Below, one piece after another: positions 55,173 to 64,000 of a stretch of DNA of 64,000 bases; positions within the stretch are counted from its first letter, which is position 1, and the number at the start of each line of letters is the position of its first letter. The stretch comes from Hennigella sp049177155. GTDB taxonomy: Bacteria; Bacillota_I; Bacilli_A; Mycoplasmatales; Mycoplasmoidaceae. The stretch is taken from NCBI GenBank assembly GCA_049177155.1, contig CP185407.1, forward strand, positions 1-64,000, read 5' to 3'. The notes below the pieces were generated by a model. It ran no database searches, was not told the origin of the DNA, and worked only from the letters and a program-made list of their open reading frames with translations. The position numbers and the translations under genes are program-made.

Positions 55173-56001
55173 ATTTCGCTTGACATTTAGGGCAGTATGA
55201 TGTTCCCCTACCATTTAGTTTAATCTTCTTAATAGTTGAGCCACAAACCTTACACTTTTGTCCTTCACGAGAATAAACCATTAAATGTTTTTGGAAGCTT
55301 CCCGAATGGTTAGGAGCAAATTTATAAGTAAATACTGTTGTACCATAATGATTAATAGCGCTTGTCATTATCTTACGACAAGACTTAATAATGTTTTCAC
55401 ATTCAGTTTTAGAAACTAATTTAGCTGGACGTTTAGGATTAATTTTGCAAGCAAAACATATTTCATCTGAATAGATGTTGCCAATACCAGCAATAATAGA
55501 TTGATCTAAAAGAGCTGTTTTAATGGCTGTTGATTTATTCTTAAATTGTTCTAACAAATAATCAGCAGTTAGCTTTTTATCTCAAGGTTGATAACCCAGT
55601 TTCTTAACCTCTTCAGATTCTTCAAGAGATTGTTTATCTTTATATATATAAAAGGTACCAAACTTTCTAAAGTCTTCATATATTAATTTCTTGTCACCAC
55701 AAATTAATTCAACCATCGTAAATGGTGTTGGCTTATTTTTACTATCAACAAAAAATAATTTACCTTCCATTCTTAAATGGATTGTTAAATATTTGTCATG
55801 AGATAAAGTAATAATAATTAGTTTGCCAATTTGATCAATATCCTTAATAGTTTCATTAATAACAAATTTACTAAATGAAACTTTATTACTATTCTTTAAA
55901 ACTTTAGAATCAATGTAATTGACATCAACAATCTTTTTGCCAATTACATGATTCTTTTTTAAATTGTTAATAAGTGTTCTAACTTCAGGTAGTTCAGGCA
56001 T
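55171..56001 (-). CDS. mutM: Formamidopyrimidine-DNA glycosylase
   Basis: 276 residues. The catalytic N-terminus MPELPEV (Pro2, Glu3), IHLRMEGKL, EDFRKFGTF and the helix-2-turn-helix GNIYSDEICF precede the C-terminal zinc finger CKVCGSTIKK...CPKC. It removes 8-oxoguanine and related damage. A TGA Trp follows KKLGYQP. coaD overlaps its start by one base on the upstream side (TAATG). Confidence 0.97.
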
Positions 56002-56441
56002 TATTTAGCTTTCTTAACATCTTGCAGATGTCTAATGGCAGTAGAAGATAAATTTTGTAATTCTTCTTTAGGCAACATTAATACTGTTTCAATTTTATCA
56101 TTAAGATTGTTGTTAACTTGTGCCATATCTAATTCATATTTAGCATCTTGTGCATTTCTAAAACTTCTAATAATGACAGATACTCCATGTTTCTTAGCAA
56201 ACTTAACTGTTAAACCAGTATTAATAACTACTTCTACATTTTTTAAATGTAGTTTATCTATAGTTCTTTTAGTTTTTTCATATCTTGATTTTAAAGATGG
56301 TTGATCATCTTTATATCAGTTACAAGAAATAACTACATATAGTTTGTCATATAGTTTTGCACATCTTTTAATGATATCAATGTGTCCTTTATGAATAGGG
56401 TTAAAACTACCAGGAAACATTGCTTTTATTTGCTTTGTCAT
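56001..56441 (-). CDS. coaD: Pantetheine-phosphate adenylyltransferase
   Basis: 146 residues. PGSFNPIHKGH (residues 10-20) is the nucleotidyltransferase T/HxGH motif; IIRSFRNAQDAKYE and the C-terminal LSSTAIRHL complete the family pattern. It makes dephospho-CoA from pantetheine phosphate. The usual RGLRN reads RSFRN. A TGA Trp occurs in SCNWYKDD. It diverges from pta, the CoA-linked acetyl transferase, across 53 bases that hold an inverted repeat. Confidence 0.94.
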
Positions 56442-56450
56442 AATAAACAA

Positions 56451-56476
56451 TATATAATCTTGTATAAGATTATATA
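56451..56476. promoter_or_regulatory. Inverted repeat with overlapping divergent -10 boxes, coaD/pta
   Basis: A perfect 11-bp inverted repeat, TATATAATCTT (56451-56461) and AAGATTATATA (56466-56476), has a 4-base spacer. Each arm holds a TATAAT: the plus-strand box (56453-56458) points to pta, the minus-strand box (56474-56469) to coaD. Each transcript would cross the other's -10 box, so polymerase could use only one at a time. Confidence 0.55.
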
Positions 56477-56494
56477 TATTTTTGGAGATTACCT

Positions 56495-57475
56495 ATGAGT
56501 AAAATTATTGATACTATGAAGCAAGTTATTGCTTCAGCATCAAAAAAACCTACTATTGTATATGCAGAAGGTGAAAACGCATATATTCAAGAAGCTGCAA
56601 AAGCTGTTTGTAATGAAATTGAACCACTTTTAATTTTCAAAACAAAAGCAGCTATTCCTGCAGATTGTAAATTTAAAACTGTAGCAATTGATTCAATTGA
56701 TATTAGTCCATATTCTAATTTACTTTATGAATTAAGAAAAGCTAAAGGTGTAACGCAAGACCAAGCTATTCAAATGGCCAAGCAATCAAACTATCTAGCT
56801 TCGCTAATTGTTAAATTAGGACAAGCTGATGGTGAAATTTGTGGTATTGATTACACAACTGCTGATACATTGAGACCAGCACTTCAAATTTTAAGAACTG
56901 CTCCTGGTGCTAAACTTGTGTCATCAGTATTTATGTTAGAAAAAGGTAATGACTTATCTATTTTCTCTGACTGTGCAATTAATATTAATCCAACAGCTGA
57001 TGAATTAGCTAGCATGACAGAAATGGCTTGTGCTTTTGCTAAAGATGTTTTAAAAATTGAAAAACCAAAAGCTGCACTATTAAGTTATTCAACTTGTGGT
57101 AGTGGTAAAGGTGAAGATGTTCAAAAGATTCAAGCTGCTTATGAATTAATTAAACTTAATCCAAACTGCAAGGCTTATGATATCTTTGGTGAAATGCAAT
57201 TTGATGCTGCATATGATGATCGTGTAAGAGCTAAGAAAGCTAAAGCTTGTACATGAACAAGCAAACCAGACATCTTCATGTTCCCTAACATTAATGCTGG
57301 TAACATCGGATGTAAGATTGCTCAAAGAATGGGTGGATATGATGCATTTGGTCCAGTATTAGTAGGTCTTGCTGCTCCAGTAAATGATTTAAGTCGTGGA
57401 TCAACAGTTCAAGATATTATTGGTGTAAGTTACATCACAGCTGCTCAAGCTGTTGTTAAAAACATCAAGAAATAA
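56495..57475 (+). CDS. pta: Phosphate acetyltransferase
   Basis: 326 residues, standard length. ADGEICGIDYTTADTLRPALQILRT, SVFMLEKG, LLSYSTCGSG and the C-terminal VLVGLAAPVNDLSRGSTVQDI are the family's landmarks (seen in parts). It converts acetyl-CoA and phosphate to acetyl phosphate, taking the acetyl-CoA from PFL or PFOR towards ATP; the acetate kinase gene is not in the window. A TTGGAG site lies upstream. A TGA Trp occurs at 57254. It ends in a terminator shared with the DUF1846 gene. Confidence 0.97.
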
Positions 57476-57498
57476 AAAAGAGGATTATTCCTCTTTTT
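57475..57498. terminator. Shared terminator between pta and the DUF1846 gene
   Basis: Stem AAAAAGAGGA/TCCTCTTTTT with 4-base loop TTAT. The stop codon of the DUF1846 gene (57485-57487) lies in and next to the loop. Confidence 0.9.
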
Positions 57499-58981
57499 CT
57501 TTTTGTATTTTTAATGTTGAAATATATGATGCTGCTTGTTCAGTAATATTTATTCCTAACTTATTAAATACTTGTTGTTCTGCTTGCATTAAAATACAAC
57601 TAGCGTGAGCTTGTGCTCCTCTTAATAAAGGAAGTTGTTTCAAGGCAATAGCAGCTAGTGGATTTGTTAATGATTGAATCGCTAATGCAATTAATGCTTC
57701 AGATAAGTTTAATCTACCACTATATCCAAACGAATCATGTTTCATTTTCTTAATTGGATCTAGAACATATGGAGACATTAAGTAAATATCATCTTTTATT
57801 TTACCCAATGTTTTTAAAGCATTAATTATTGCTGCAGCAGAAGCAGTTAAATCTTTAGATTTCTTACCAGTTACAATAACACCACGCTTAATTTCAATAG
57901 CAACAATGTGTGTTTTAGCTTTTGCTTGCTTTTCTAAACAAGCTTTAACACACACTCTATCTTCTGCTTTTACACCAGCATCATGCATTAAGTATTCAGC
58001 TTTTGTAACTATTCCATCATCATATTTTCCTAAGAATACATCTTTTAATGCATGATAATAACGACGAACAATTTCTTTTTTAGCTGCATCTTTACAAACA
58101 ATATTGTTAGTAATAGCAAAACCAATTTTGTTAACACCCATGTCTGTTGGTGAGTGGTATGGACTTCGTCCATATAATTGTTCAAAAATTGTTTTTAATA
58201 ATGGGAAACTTGCAATATCTCTATTGTAGTTAGTTGCTGTTTCCTTATAGTGTTCAAGATGGAATGGATCTATCATATTTCCATCATTCAAATCTAATGT
58301 TGCTGCTTCATAAGCAATATTAACTGGGTGTTTTAATGGTAAGTTCCAAATTGGGAATGTTTCATATTTAGCATATCCTGCTTTCTTACCATGTAAGTGA
58401 GCATGATAAAGTTGACTTAGGCATGTGGCCATCTTACCAGATCCTGGACCTGGAGCAGTAACAATGACTAACTTTCTATGTGTTTCAACATATTCGTTTT
58501 TACCTAAACCATCTTTAGATAAGATCTTAGGTAAATCTTTTGGATATCCTTCAATCTTATAGTGCTTGTATGCTTTAACACCTAAATTCTTTAATAATCT
58601 TGTAAATTCTTTAATATTGGGTGATTCTTCATACATTGAGATTACCACACCACAAATAGGAATACCAATTGTTGAATAAACACCAATTAGTCTTTCTACT
58701 TCAGCTTGGTATGATAAGTTAGAGTCAACTCTAACTTTGTTATTAATTAAATCTTGCGCATTAACAGCAATAATTACTTCAGCATCTTTTTTAAATTGTT
58801 GAAGTAATTGTAATTTTGCATCACTATCAAAACCAGGTAACACTCTAGCTGCGTGCATATCATCCACTAGTTTGCCACCAAATTCAAGATAAAGCTTGTC
58901 GTCAAATTTGTTGATTCTATCGATGATAGCTTTCTTTTGAATCTTTAAATATTTTTTTGTGTCAAATCCTAGTTTTTTCAT
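57485..58981 (-). CDS. DUF1846 domain-containing protein
   Basis: 498 residues, the usual family length, and uninterrupted by TGA. The N-terminus GFDTKKYLKIQKKAIIDRIN followed by LYLEFGGKLVDDMHAARVLPGF is the family's strongest signature. VTAPGPGSGKMATCLSQLYH resembles a nucleotide-binding glycine loop. The family is common in Firmicutes, has known structures, and has no established reaction. It is soluble with no signal peptide. The lipoprotein genes upstream on the same strand end 41 bases before it, so it might be transcribed with them. Confidence 0.92.
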   Translation of the reverse strand: MKKLGFDTKKYLKIQKKAIIDRINKFDDKLYLEFGGKLVDDMHAARVLPGFDSDAKLQLLQQFKKDAEVIIAVNAQDLINNKVRVDSNLSYQAEVERLIGVYSTIGIPICGVVISMYEESPNIKEFTRLLKNLGVKAYKHYKIEGYPKDLPKILSKDGLGKNEYVETHRKLVIVTAPGPGSGKMATCLSQLYHAHLHGKKAGYAKYETFPIWNLPLKHPVNIAYEAATLDLNDGNMIDPFHLEHYKETATNYNRDIASFPLLKTIFEQLYGRSPYHSPTDMGVNKIGFAITNNIVCKDAAKKEIVRRYYHALKDVFLGKYDDGIVTKAEYLMHDAGVKAEDRVCVKACLEKQAKAKTHIVAIEIKRGVIVTGKKSKDLTASAAAIINALKTLGKIKDDIYLMSPYVLDPIKKMKHDSFGYSGRLNLSEALIALAIQSLTNPLAAIALKQLPLLRGAQAHASCILMQAEQQVFNKLGINITEQAASYISTLKIQKEKEE

Positions 58982-59022
58982 AAATTAAAAAGTTAATTAT
59001 ACATGTATTTTTAATTTTTAAA

Positions 59023-60729
59023 TTAAATACAGAAACGTGGTGCAACAGCGATAGTCATAAACTCAGTTGTTAGATAAGGAGTTGGATAAGAATAATACCC
59101 AACATCGATACTGTTTGTATATGTAATAACTCAACTATAATTTCCTTCTTTAGTTGTTGATTCTAAATATGGTGAAGCTAATCAGTATATTGTTGGTTGT
59201 GGAGCATTGTAATTATTGTATTTATTTAATAATGTACTACCTTCTAATGTATTCAAACTGTCTCTTGTGTAATACTCATATTGAGTATCTTCAGCTAATG
59301 TTAGTCGTCTTTGGGCATCACTAACAATATATACTTCATCTTCTAGAATAGCTTTTCTAGAAAATAAAGATGCTATAGTTGGCAAGAACAAGTATGTAGT
59401 TTTAGTTGTTGAAACATATTCTTGTAAGTTTTGATCAAATGTTGTAACTGTTTTTTGAACAGGCTTAATTGCTCTAGCAACAGATGGTTGTAACAATTGA
59501 CTTACTGATTGAGTTTCAGTAGATTTATCATGATGACCCTTAGCGTCTAATTGAAATCAATAATCATATGTGTCACCATTTAGTGCTTGATTAATATCTG
59601 ATTGTCAATAATTGCCGTTTGAACCATCAAAGTCTCATAGTGTTGTAAATGGAGAATCTTTATACTGATCATCTAAAGCATCAATACCAATTTCAATTGG
59701 TGTCATAAATTCAAATGTCAATGGTAATTTTTTACCATTTGCATCAATATCATGTTCTTGTCCAATAACTTTAACATAATGAGGTTCGCCCAAAATATTA
59801 ACTACTCTTGTTAAACCAACAAAACTTTCTACACCATAATGTTCTTGTAATGCTGCTATACCTTGGTTAGCATAATGTGCAACATTATCTCATGAATCTT
59901 CTTCAAACCCTGTTGATATAGTTATTTCGTAGTTTGTAAAGAATTTATATCCTGTTTCACTATCAGAAATAGTTAGAGAAATCTTATGATCTCCAACTGG
60001 AATATATCCATCTTCTAAATACAAGTCAATATATAGTGAATAGTATGAATATCCACTGCTTACTCTTTCACAATATACATCATAAATATTTAAAACTGGT
60101 TCTTGTCCTTCTTCAACAATTTCTTTAGCTTCAATGTCTAGTTCATAAGGATTACATTGCATGTTTGTCATTCTTAAATAATCAAACTTATAAGATCTAA
60201 TAGATTGGTGATTAATGGTGTGTGCTGTGTTAGTTACTTTAAATTCGCCAGGAATCACTCCACCTTGTTGACCATGACCCAACACTGTTAGTGTTATTTC
60301 ATCAGAAACAGCTTTTAAAGTATTTGCACTTTTTTTATCCCTATATGATGCAATAATTCTAAATTTATAAACACCTCTTGATAAATAGAACGGGGTTCAT
60401 CTAAAAGTTGAATCATATCAAATTTCAAATTGGGCTAAAGTGTTTAAATTTTTTGGGCCTTGAATAATCTCATATGTAAATGTAACACGGGAAAGGTCTA
60501 TTGCATCTCCATCAACAGATACATGCCATGCTTTGCCACTATAGAAATATGTTTCAGCAATATCATATTGTGACGGTAAGTCGCACAACAATTGTGTGTC
60601 ACCACCATAAAGTTTCATTTCTGGCTCTTGTATTTGTGGTTGAACAAAAACACAAGATGTTAGCGATGTTAAACCCGCTAATATTGATCCTATTCCTAAT
60701 ACTGGTAATAATAATTTGTTCTTTTTCAT
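59023..60729 (-). CDS. Surface lipoprotein with DUF6273-like C-terminal domain, copy 1
   Basis: 568 residues. Lipoprotein signal with a basic start and hydrophobic core, ending LTSLTSC (Cys26 lipidated). The middle looks like beta-sandwich repeats. From about residue 270 a domain begins with SWDNVAHYANQGIAALQEHYG, GLTRVVNILGEPHYVKVIGQ and KKLPLTFEF; near the end YLFLPTIASLF, WLASPYLES and the terminal IAVAPRFCI follow. This order resembles the DUF6273 family of bacterial surface proteins (pattern from memory). Function is unknown; adhesion or interaction with host cells is a guess. It is a paralogue of the gene directly upstream. An AAGGA site overlaps the end of that gene. Confidence 0.75.
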
Positions 60730-60738
60730 AATTAATCC

Positions 60739-62403
60739 TTAAATCCCGAAGATTGGGGCGACTCCTACATATCCATAATCTTTATATTTGTAAAATCGTG
60801 AAAAAGTTGTACTAGAGGTAAATGATGTCATAACTCCCCAACATTTTCGGGTGTTTTGGTCATCAAACCAAGAAGTAGAGATCATAGGGGCCGCAAAGCC
60901 ACCCTCTCATATAGAATATCTATTGAATATTTCCCAATCATTACCTCATTCACGATCTTTATAGATGTGATCTCCTCAATACTTTCGATAAACGCTATAT
61001 TGATGGTTTGTTTCCTGTAAACAACAATACTTTTCTGTTTCACTTAAATCTTCAGAATTAACAATACCGAATAGTGAGTAATAATTATGAAGACAAGGTT
61101 GTGTTAATTTATATGCACGTGTTGTTCATTCAATGCTTCCATCTGGCTTGGTAGAAAAATATTTTCTACGTATTGGTTGTAGGGCGGCAGCAACCTCAAT
61201 ATCCATCATTTTTAGAACACCCGAATTAATATCGGTTTCAATAATATCGCTTTTTTGACTAATGTATCAGTCAGTAAAAGTGTCGTTATTTAGTGCTTCA
61301 GGTATGGTTGAATCTATGTAGCTAAAGTTTGTTTTACTTTCGTCTATCTCTCACGGGAAAACTAGCGGCGCACCAGATTCATAGTATTGAGATGTATTCC
61401 CAGTTGAAATGGCATTATAAAATTCAAAAGTTAATGTTATAGGTTTACCTTTATCATTTAGGTCTTCTTCTTGTCCAACAACTCTTACTTTGTGTAGAGC
61501 ACCATTAACATACAAACCCCTATACAAACCAGTAAAATCATCTATTCCGTAATGTTGTTGTAACGATTTCAATCCTTGTTTTGAATAGTGTATTACATTT
61601 TCTCATGAATCGGTTTGAAATCCAGCTTCAACATGAATTGGTTCATCATTTAAAAGTGTCGCACCAGTTTCTTCGTCGCTAACATATAAACTTATATCAT
61701 ATATTCCTGGAGTTAAACTACGGTAATCGTCCTCCATATTGAAGAATATATCAAAAAGTACTTTGTTTGTTCCTGCCCAAAAACAATCTCCAGATTTAAA
61801 TGTTTTTATTTCTTGGGTTTTTGTCGTGATCTTAGCCGTTACCTCTAAATTTTGATAGTTTCCATTAACAAAAGCAATTTCTGGAACACTTATTTTTCAT
61901 TCGGGTTGTCGGTTTGGAGTTGGTGAAAATAAATATGGTGTTGGTGCATCAAGTAAAACTAATTTTTCATTTGATGTTATTTCAAGCGTAATAGCTGGTG
62001 TAGTGGCTTGATATGTTATCTTGCTTTCAGAATCTTTATAAGATGCTACAAGCATAAATTTATGAAGTCCTGGTTTTACTTCCTTACCTCAATTAATATA
62101 ACATCTGTTTTCTACCACGCTTAAATGAATGTCAGCCGGAGAAGAAGTATCTAACATAACCATTTCAACGTTGGTTGGTGATACTGGTTCACCATCAATT
62201 GTCACATCTCAAGACTTATATGCTTTAGTAGCAACTGGAACACCTTTTTCCATTCCACCCAATAAATAAGTGTCACCGCCAGTAAAGACTAAAGTCTTCT
62301 CTTCAGAATGATTAAAAAATGTACAACTTGTTATGATTGGAACTGACCCAGCCAATGCACATGTTGAACAAATAATAGGTAATAGATGTTTAATTTTTTT
62401 CAT
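60739..62403 (-). CDS. Surface lipoprotein with DUF6273-like C-terminal domain, copy 2
   Basis: 554 residues, with lipoprotein signal ending VPIITSC (Cys27). It shares layout and several blocks with copy 1: FTGGDTYLLGG near the N-terminus (copy 1: YGGDTQLLCD), SWENVIHYSKQGLKSLQQHYG, KVRVVGQEEDL, KPITLTFEF and the terminal VGVAPIFGI. The two have otherwise diverged strongly, so the duplication is old or under diversifying pressure. The stop lies 9 bases before the start of copy 1, so they form an operon. Many Trp are TGA. The role is unknown. Confidence 0.75.
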
Positions 62404-62469
62404 ATTTCTTATTCACCAAAATTATATAAATATATATTATTTTAATGGAAAAAATATAAATCTATATAA

Positions 62470-62491
62470 AAAAACCAGTTATACTGGTTTT
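62470..62491 (-). terminator. Terminator after the deoxynucleoside kinase gene
   Basis: Stem AAAACCAGT/ACTGGTTTT with 3-base loop TAT. It abuts the stop codon at 62490-62492 and a T-rich run follows on the minus strand. Confidence 0.85.
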
Positions 62492-63212
62492 ATTTTACAA
62501 TTCCTCTATCTCTTAATTCTTTATCGATGATTTCCATCTCTTGATCCACAGTTTTATCTGTTACGTCAATGACAATATATGGAATTCTATAAGCAGCACA
62601 AACTGATGTTAAATATTCAATATAACCTTTGTTTAATAAACGAAAATATGTTTCATTTCTTTTGAAATTTTTAATTTCAACAGATCTATTTCGTTTATAA
62701 AGTCTTTCTACGAATTTATCTCAGTCTAGTTTAAGAATAATATAAAGTTTTGGTGTACCAACTTCATAAATTAATTCAAGAATTTGGTCTCTTCATAATT
62801 TTTCATAATATTCATAAACTTGTGGTTGGTCTAACATGTTATGAAAAGCAAACAATCTATCTTCAAAAATTGTTCTATCAAAAACCTTGACAGCTGGGTT
62901 TTTAGAATTGTAAATACAGTTTTTGTATCTAGTAAATCTATTTAATAAAAATTGAAGTTGACAAACTGATTCAGCAATTTGTTCACGTTGATACATTTTG
63001 TCAAGTAAAAGATTCATTAAGTCATTAGGGTCACTACTTAATTCATAAACTGGTTCAAATCCATAGTCTTTTACTATTCTTTCTACTATAGTAGATTTAC
63101 CCGCAGAAATCATTCCACCAACAGCTATGCAATTGGCTTCTTTTTGCTTCTTAAATTTGTGTAAAACACATCTAGATTTAAATCTTTTTTCGTAATCTTT
63201 TGGTATATGCAT
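62490..63212 (-). CDS. Deoxynucleoside kinase (deoxyadenosine/deoxyguanosine/deoxycytidine type)
   Basis: 240 residues. P-loop VGGMISAGKST near residue 32 and the DRTIFEDRLF motif (the DRS/ERS-type catalytic segment) near residue 130 identify the dNK family. It phosphorylates salvaged deoxynucleosides, which mycoplasmas need for DNA synthesis. The base preference cannot be read from sequence. A 30-residue basic N-terminus precedes the P-loop. One TGA Trp at 62793 splits the frame under the standard code. ispD lies 36 bases upstream on the same strand. Confidence 0.9.
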
Positions 63213-63248
63213 ACTTACGATAAAATTATACTATTTTATATGGTGAAA

Positions 63249-63863
63249 TTATAGTGATTTTAACTTTTCTAAATCTTGTGGAAAAGTAACCTTAAAATTT
63301 TGTTCTTGATTACTAGAAATTATGAAGTTTTTGGCTGATGGTTTCAAATTTAAATATGTAAATAAATCTTTGCCATTTTCTTTATCTTTTTTAGCTTTTT
63401 TATAAACAAAATTTCGACAAATTTGTGGTGTTTGAATGTTGTAATTTAAGTATCTTAAATCACTGTCATTTGGACCACCAATATAACATAAAGTTCCAAA
63501 GTCTTCATTACTGTTGATTAATCGTAGAATGTCTTGTTGTAAAACATTTGGTCTAGCACCATCATGAATTAAAATTTTATCGTTTCTTTCTAAATTTCTT
63601 AATGATCTCATTGCTTTTTCAAATGATTCATTTCTAGTCTTACCACCAGCTATAACTTTAATCCGTTTATCTTTGATAATAAGTTTGCTTTTATATGCTT
63701 CTGGAACAACCAAAACTATCTTCTTAATAATGTGAATTTTTTGAAAAACATCAAGAGAATATAAGAATAAAGGTTTACCCTTAACCATTAAAAAACATTT
63801 TGGTGTTTTTCCACCAAATCTTAGTCCTTCACCAGCAGCTAAAATAATAGCATAAACTCTCAT
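63249..63863 (-). CDS. ispD: 2-C-methyl-D-erythritol 4-phosphate cytidylyltransferase
   Basis: 204 residues. The nucleotidyltransferase start IILAAGEGLRFGGKTPKCFL (Lys in the PK position), IHDGARPNV and the C-terminal region with FKVTFPQDLEKLK match IspD, which forms CDP-methylerythritol in the MEP pathway. It is somewhat shorter than most (about 230). I chose the ATG at 63863 because only three residues precede the conserved YAIILAAG, as in other IspD proteins; an in-frame ATG at 63914 would add 17 residues. No clear Shine-Dalgarno site supports either. ispF is also present at 40.3 kb. Confidence 0.88.
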   Translation of the reverse strand: MRVYAIILAAGEGLRFGGKTPKCFLMVKGKPLFLYSLDVFQKIHIIKKIVLVVPEAYKSKLIIKDKRIKVIAGGKTRNESFEKAMRSLRNLERNDKILIHDGARPNVLQQDILRLINSNEDFGTLCYIGGPNDSDLRYLNYNIQTPQICRNFVYKKAKKDKENGKDLFTYLNLKPSAKNFIISSNQEQNFKVTFPQDLEKLKSL

Positions 63864-63873
63864 ATATAAATAT

Positions 63874-63902
63874 TTTACATATTTTAATAATTTTCCTATA
63901 CA
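63874..63902 (+). promoter_or_regulatory. Putative promoter for the gene right of the window
   Basis: TTTACA (63874-63879) and TATACA (63897-63902) are 17 bases apart on the plus strand, a standard sigma-70-type spacing. Transcription would start near 63909, ahead of the structured leader. Confidence 0.5.
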
Positions 63903-63914
63903 ATTAAATGGCAT

Positions 63915-64000
63915 AAATTCTTTTTATGCAAATTAGCATGTGGGAGAGATTTACTTTTAAATCGTACCACGTAGAGAACAACTTATAGGAGGTGTTGCTT
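63915..64000 (+). promoter_or_regulatory. Structured 5' leader (possible ribosomal-protein leader, L21 type) with strong ribosome site
   Basis: ATGTGG (63938-63943) can pair with CCACGT, and inside it GATTT pairs with AAATC, leaving GAGA and GTA as internal loops. TAGGAGGTG follows near 63985-63993, so a start codon is expected just past the window. Nested stems with a conserved-looking GTACCACG segment recall autoregulatory ribosomal-protein leaders; the L21 (rplU) leader is my best guess, from memory. Confidence 0.4.

Noticed and set aside
747..58981. Many genes look broken into two or more pieces by TGA stops (for example uvrC, dnaG, glyQS, rnr, the giant permease).
   Set aside because: The TGA codons fall at expected Trp positions and the frames continue with conserved sequence, so this is code 4, not pseudogene formation.
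63864..63914. Longer start for ispD at 63914.
   Set aside because: It adds 17 residues before the conserved IILAAG start that other IspD proteins lack, and would overlap the predicted rightward promoter; kept only as an alternative.
1..64000. CRISPR arrays, insertion sequences, prophage or integrative elements.
   Set aside because: No regularly spaced repeats, transposase, integrase or phage-type genes were seen; gene content is housekeeping, metabolic and surface.

Overview
The window is a gene-dense, AT-rich piece of a Mollicutes (mycoplasma-type) genome. In-frame TGA falls where conserved tryptophans are expected in nearly every gene (LepA, DnaG, GlyRS, RNase R, FtsH, HisRS, AspRS, MutM, CoaD, ABC proteins), so genetic code 4 must be used; read with the standard code, most genes look broken. 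There are 52 protein-coding genes (one cut by the left edge), one tRNA, one SRP RNA and several clear hairpin terminators. No gene-free stretch reaches 300 bases, and I saw no insertion sequence, prophage or CRISPR array. The metabolic content (pyruvate:ferredoxin oxidoreductase, [FeFe] hydrogenase, pyruvate formate-lyase, MEP-pathway genes) fits an anaerobic relative of the Mycoplasma penetrans/Malacoplasma group. It recalls the Trichomonas-associated Candidatus M. girerdii, but that assignment is inference.

Layout. 1-5.6 kb (minus): pyruvate dissimilation, with PFOR (partial), [FeFe] hydrogenase and pflB-pflA. 5.7-8.0 kb (plus): LemA and a DUF3137-like membrane partner. 8.0-12.6 kb: lepA, uvrC and two small unknown genes that diverge from one symmetric -10 box. 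12.6-17.6 kb (minus): permease-ATPase-permease ABC operon. 17.7-23.4 kb (minus): yebC, two tandem M20 dipeptidases, a YfcC-type carrier, tRNA-Leu. 23.6-26.3 kb: tatD, a PAP2 phosphatase, an acyltransferase-3 protein. 26.3-36.9 kb: a housekeeping block reminiscent of Firmicutes order (smpB-rnr-secG, recO-era-dgkA-ybeY-rsmI, ybaB-recR, SRP RNA, dnaG-glyQS). 37.0-44.5 kb (minus): membrane protein, ftsH, hpt, ispF, apt, secDF. 44.6-47.6 kb (plus): hisS-aspS. 47.6-55.1 kb: a second PAP2 gene with a G8 tract, then a 1722-residue ABC permease with its ATPase. 55.2-59.0 kb: mutM-coaD, pta, a DUF1846 protein. 59.0-62.4 kb (minus): two tandem paralogous lipoproteins. 62.5-64.0 kb: deoxynucleoside kinase, ispD, and a structured leader for a plus-strand gene starting beyond the window.

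How the genes fit together. Pyruvate can be split by PFL (to formate) or oxidised by PFOR, whose reduced ferredoxin could be reoxidised by the hydrogenase with release of H2; Pta then converts acetyl-CoA to acetyl phosphate, the step before ATP formation. The dipeptidases, YfcC carrier, apt, hpt and deoxynucleoside kinase point to scavenging of peptides and nucleobases. The ABC-2 system, the giant MG468-like permease, LemA/DUF3137-like pair and the lipoproteins make up a large surface-facing inventory.
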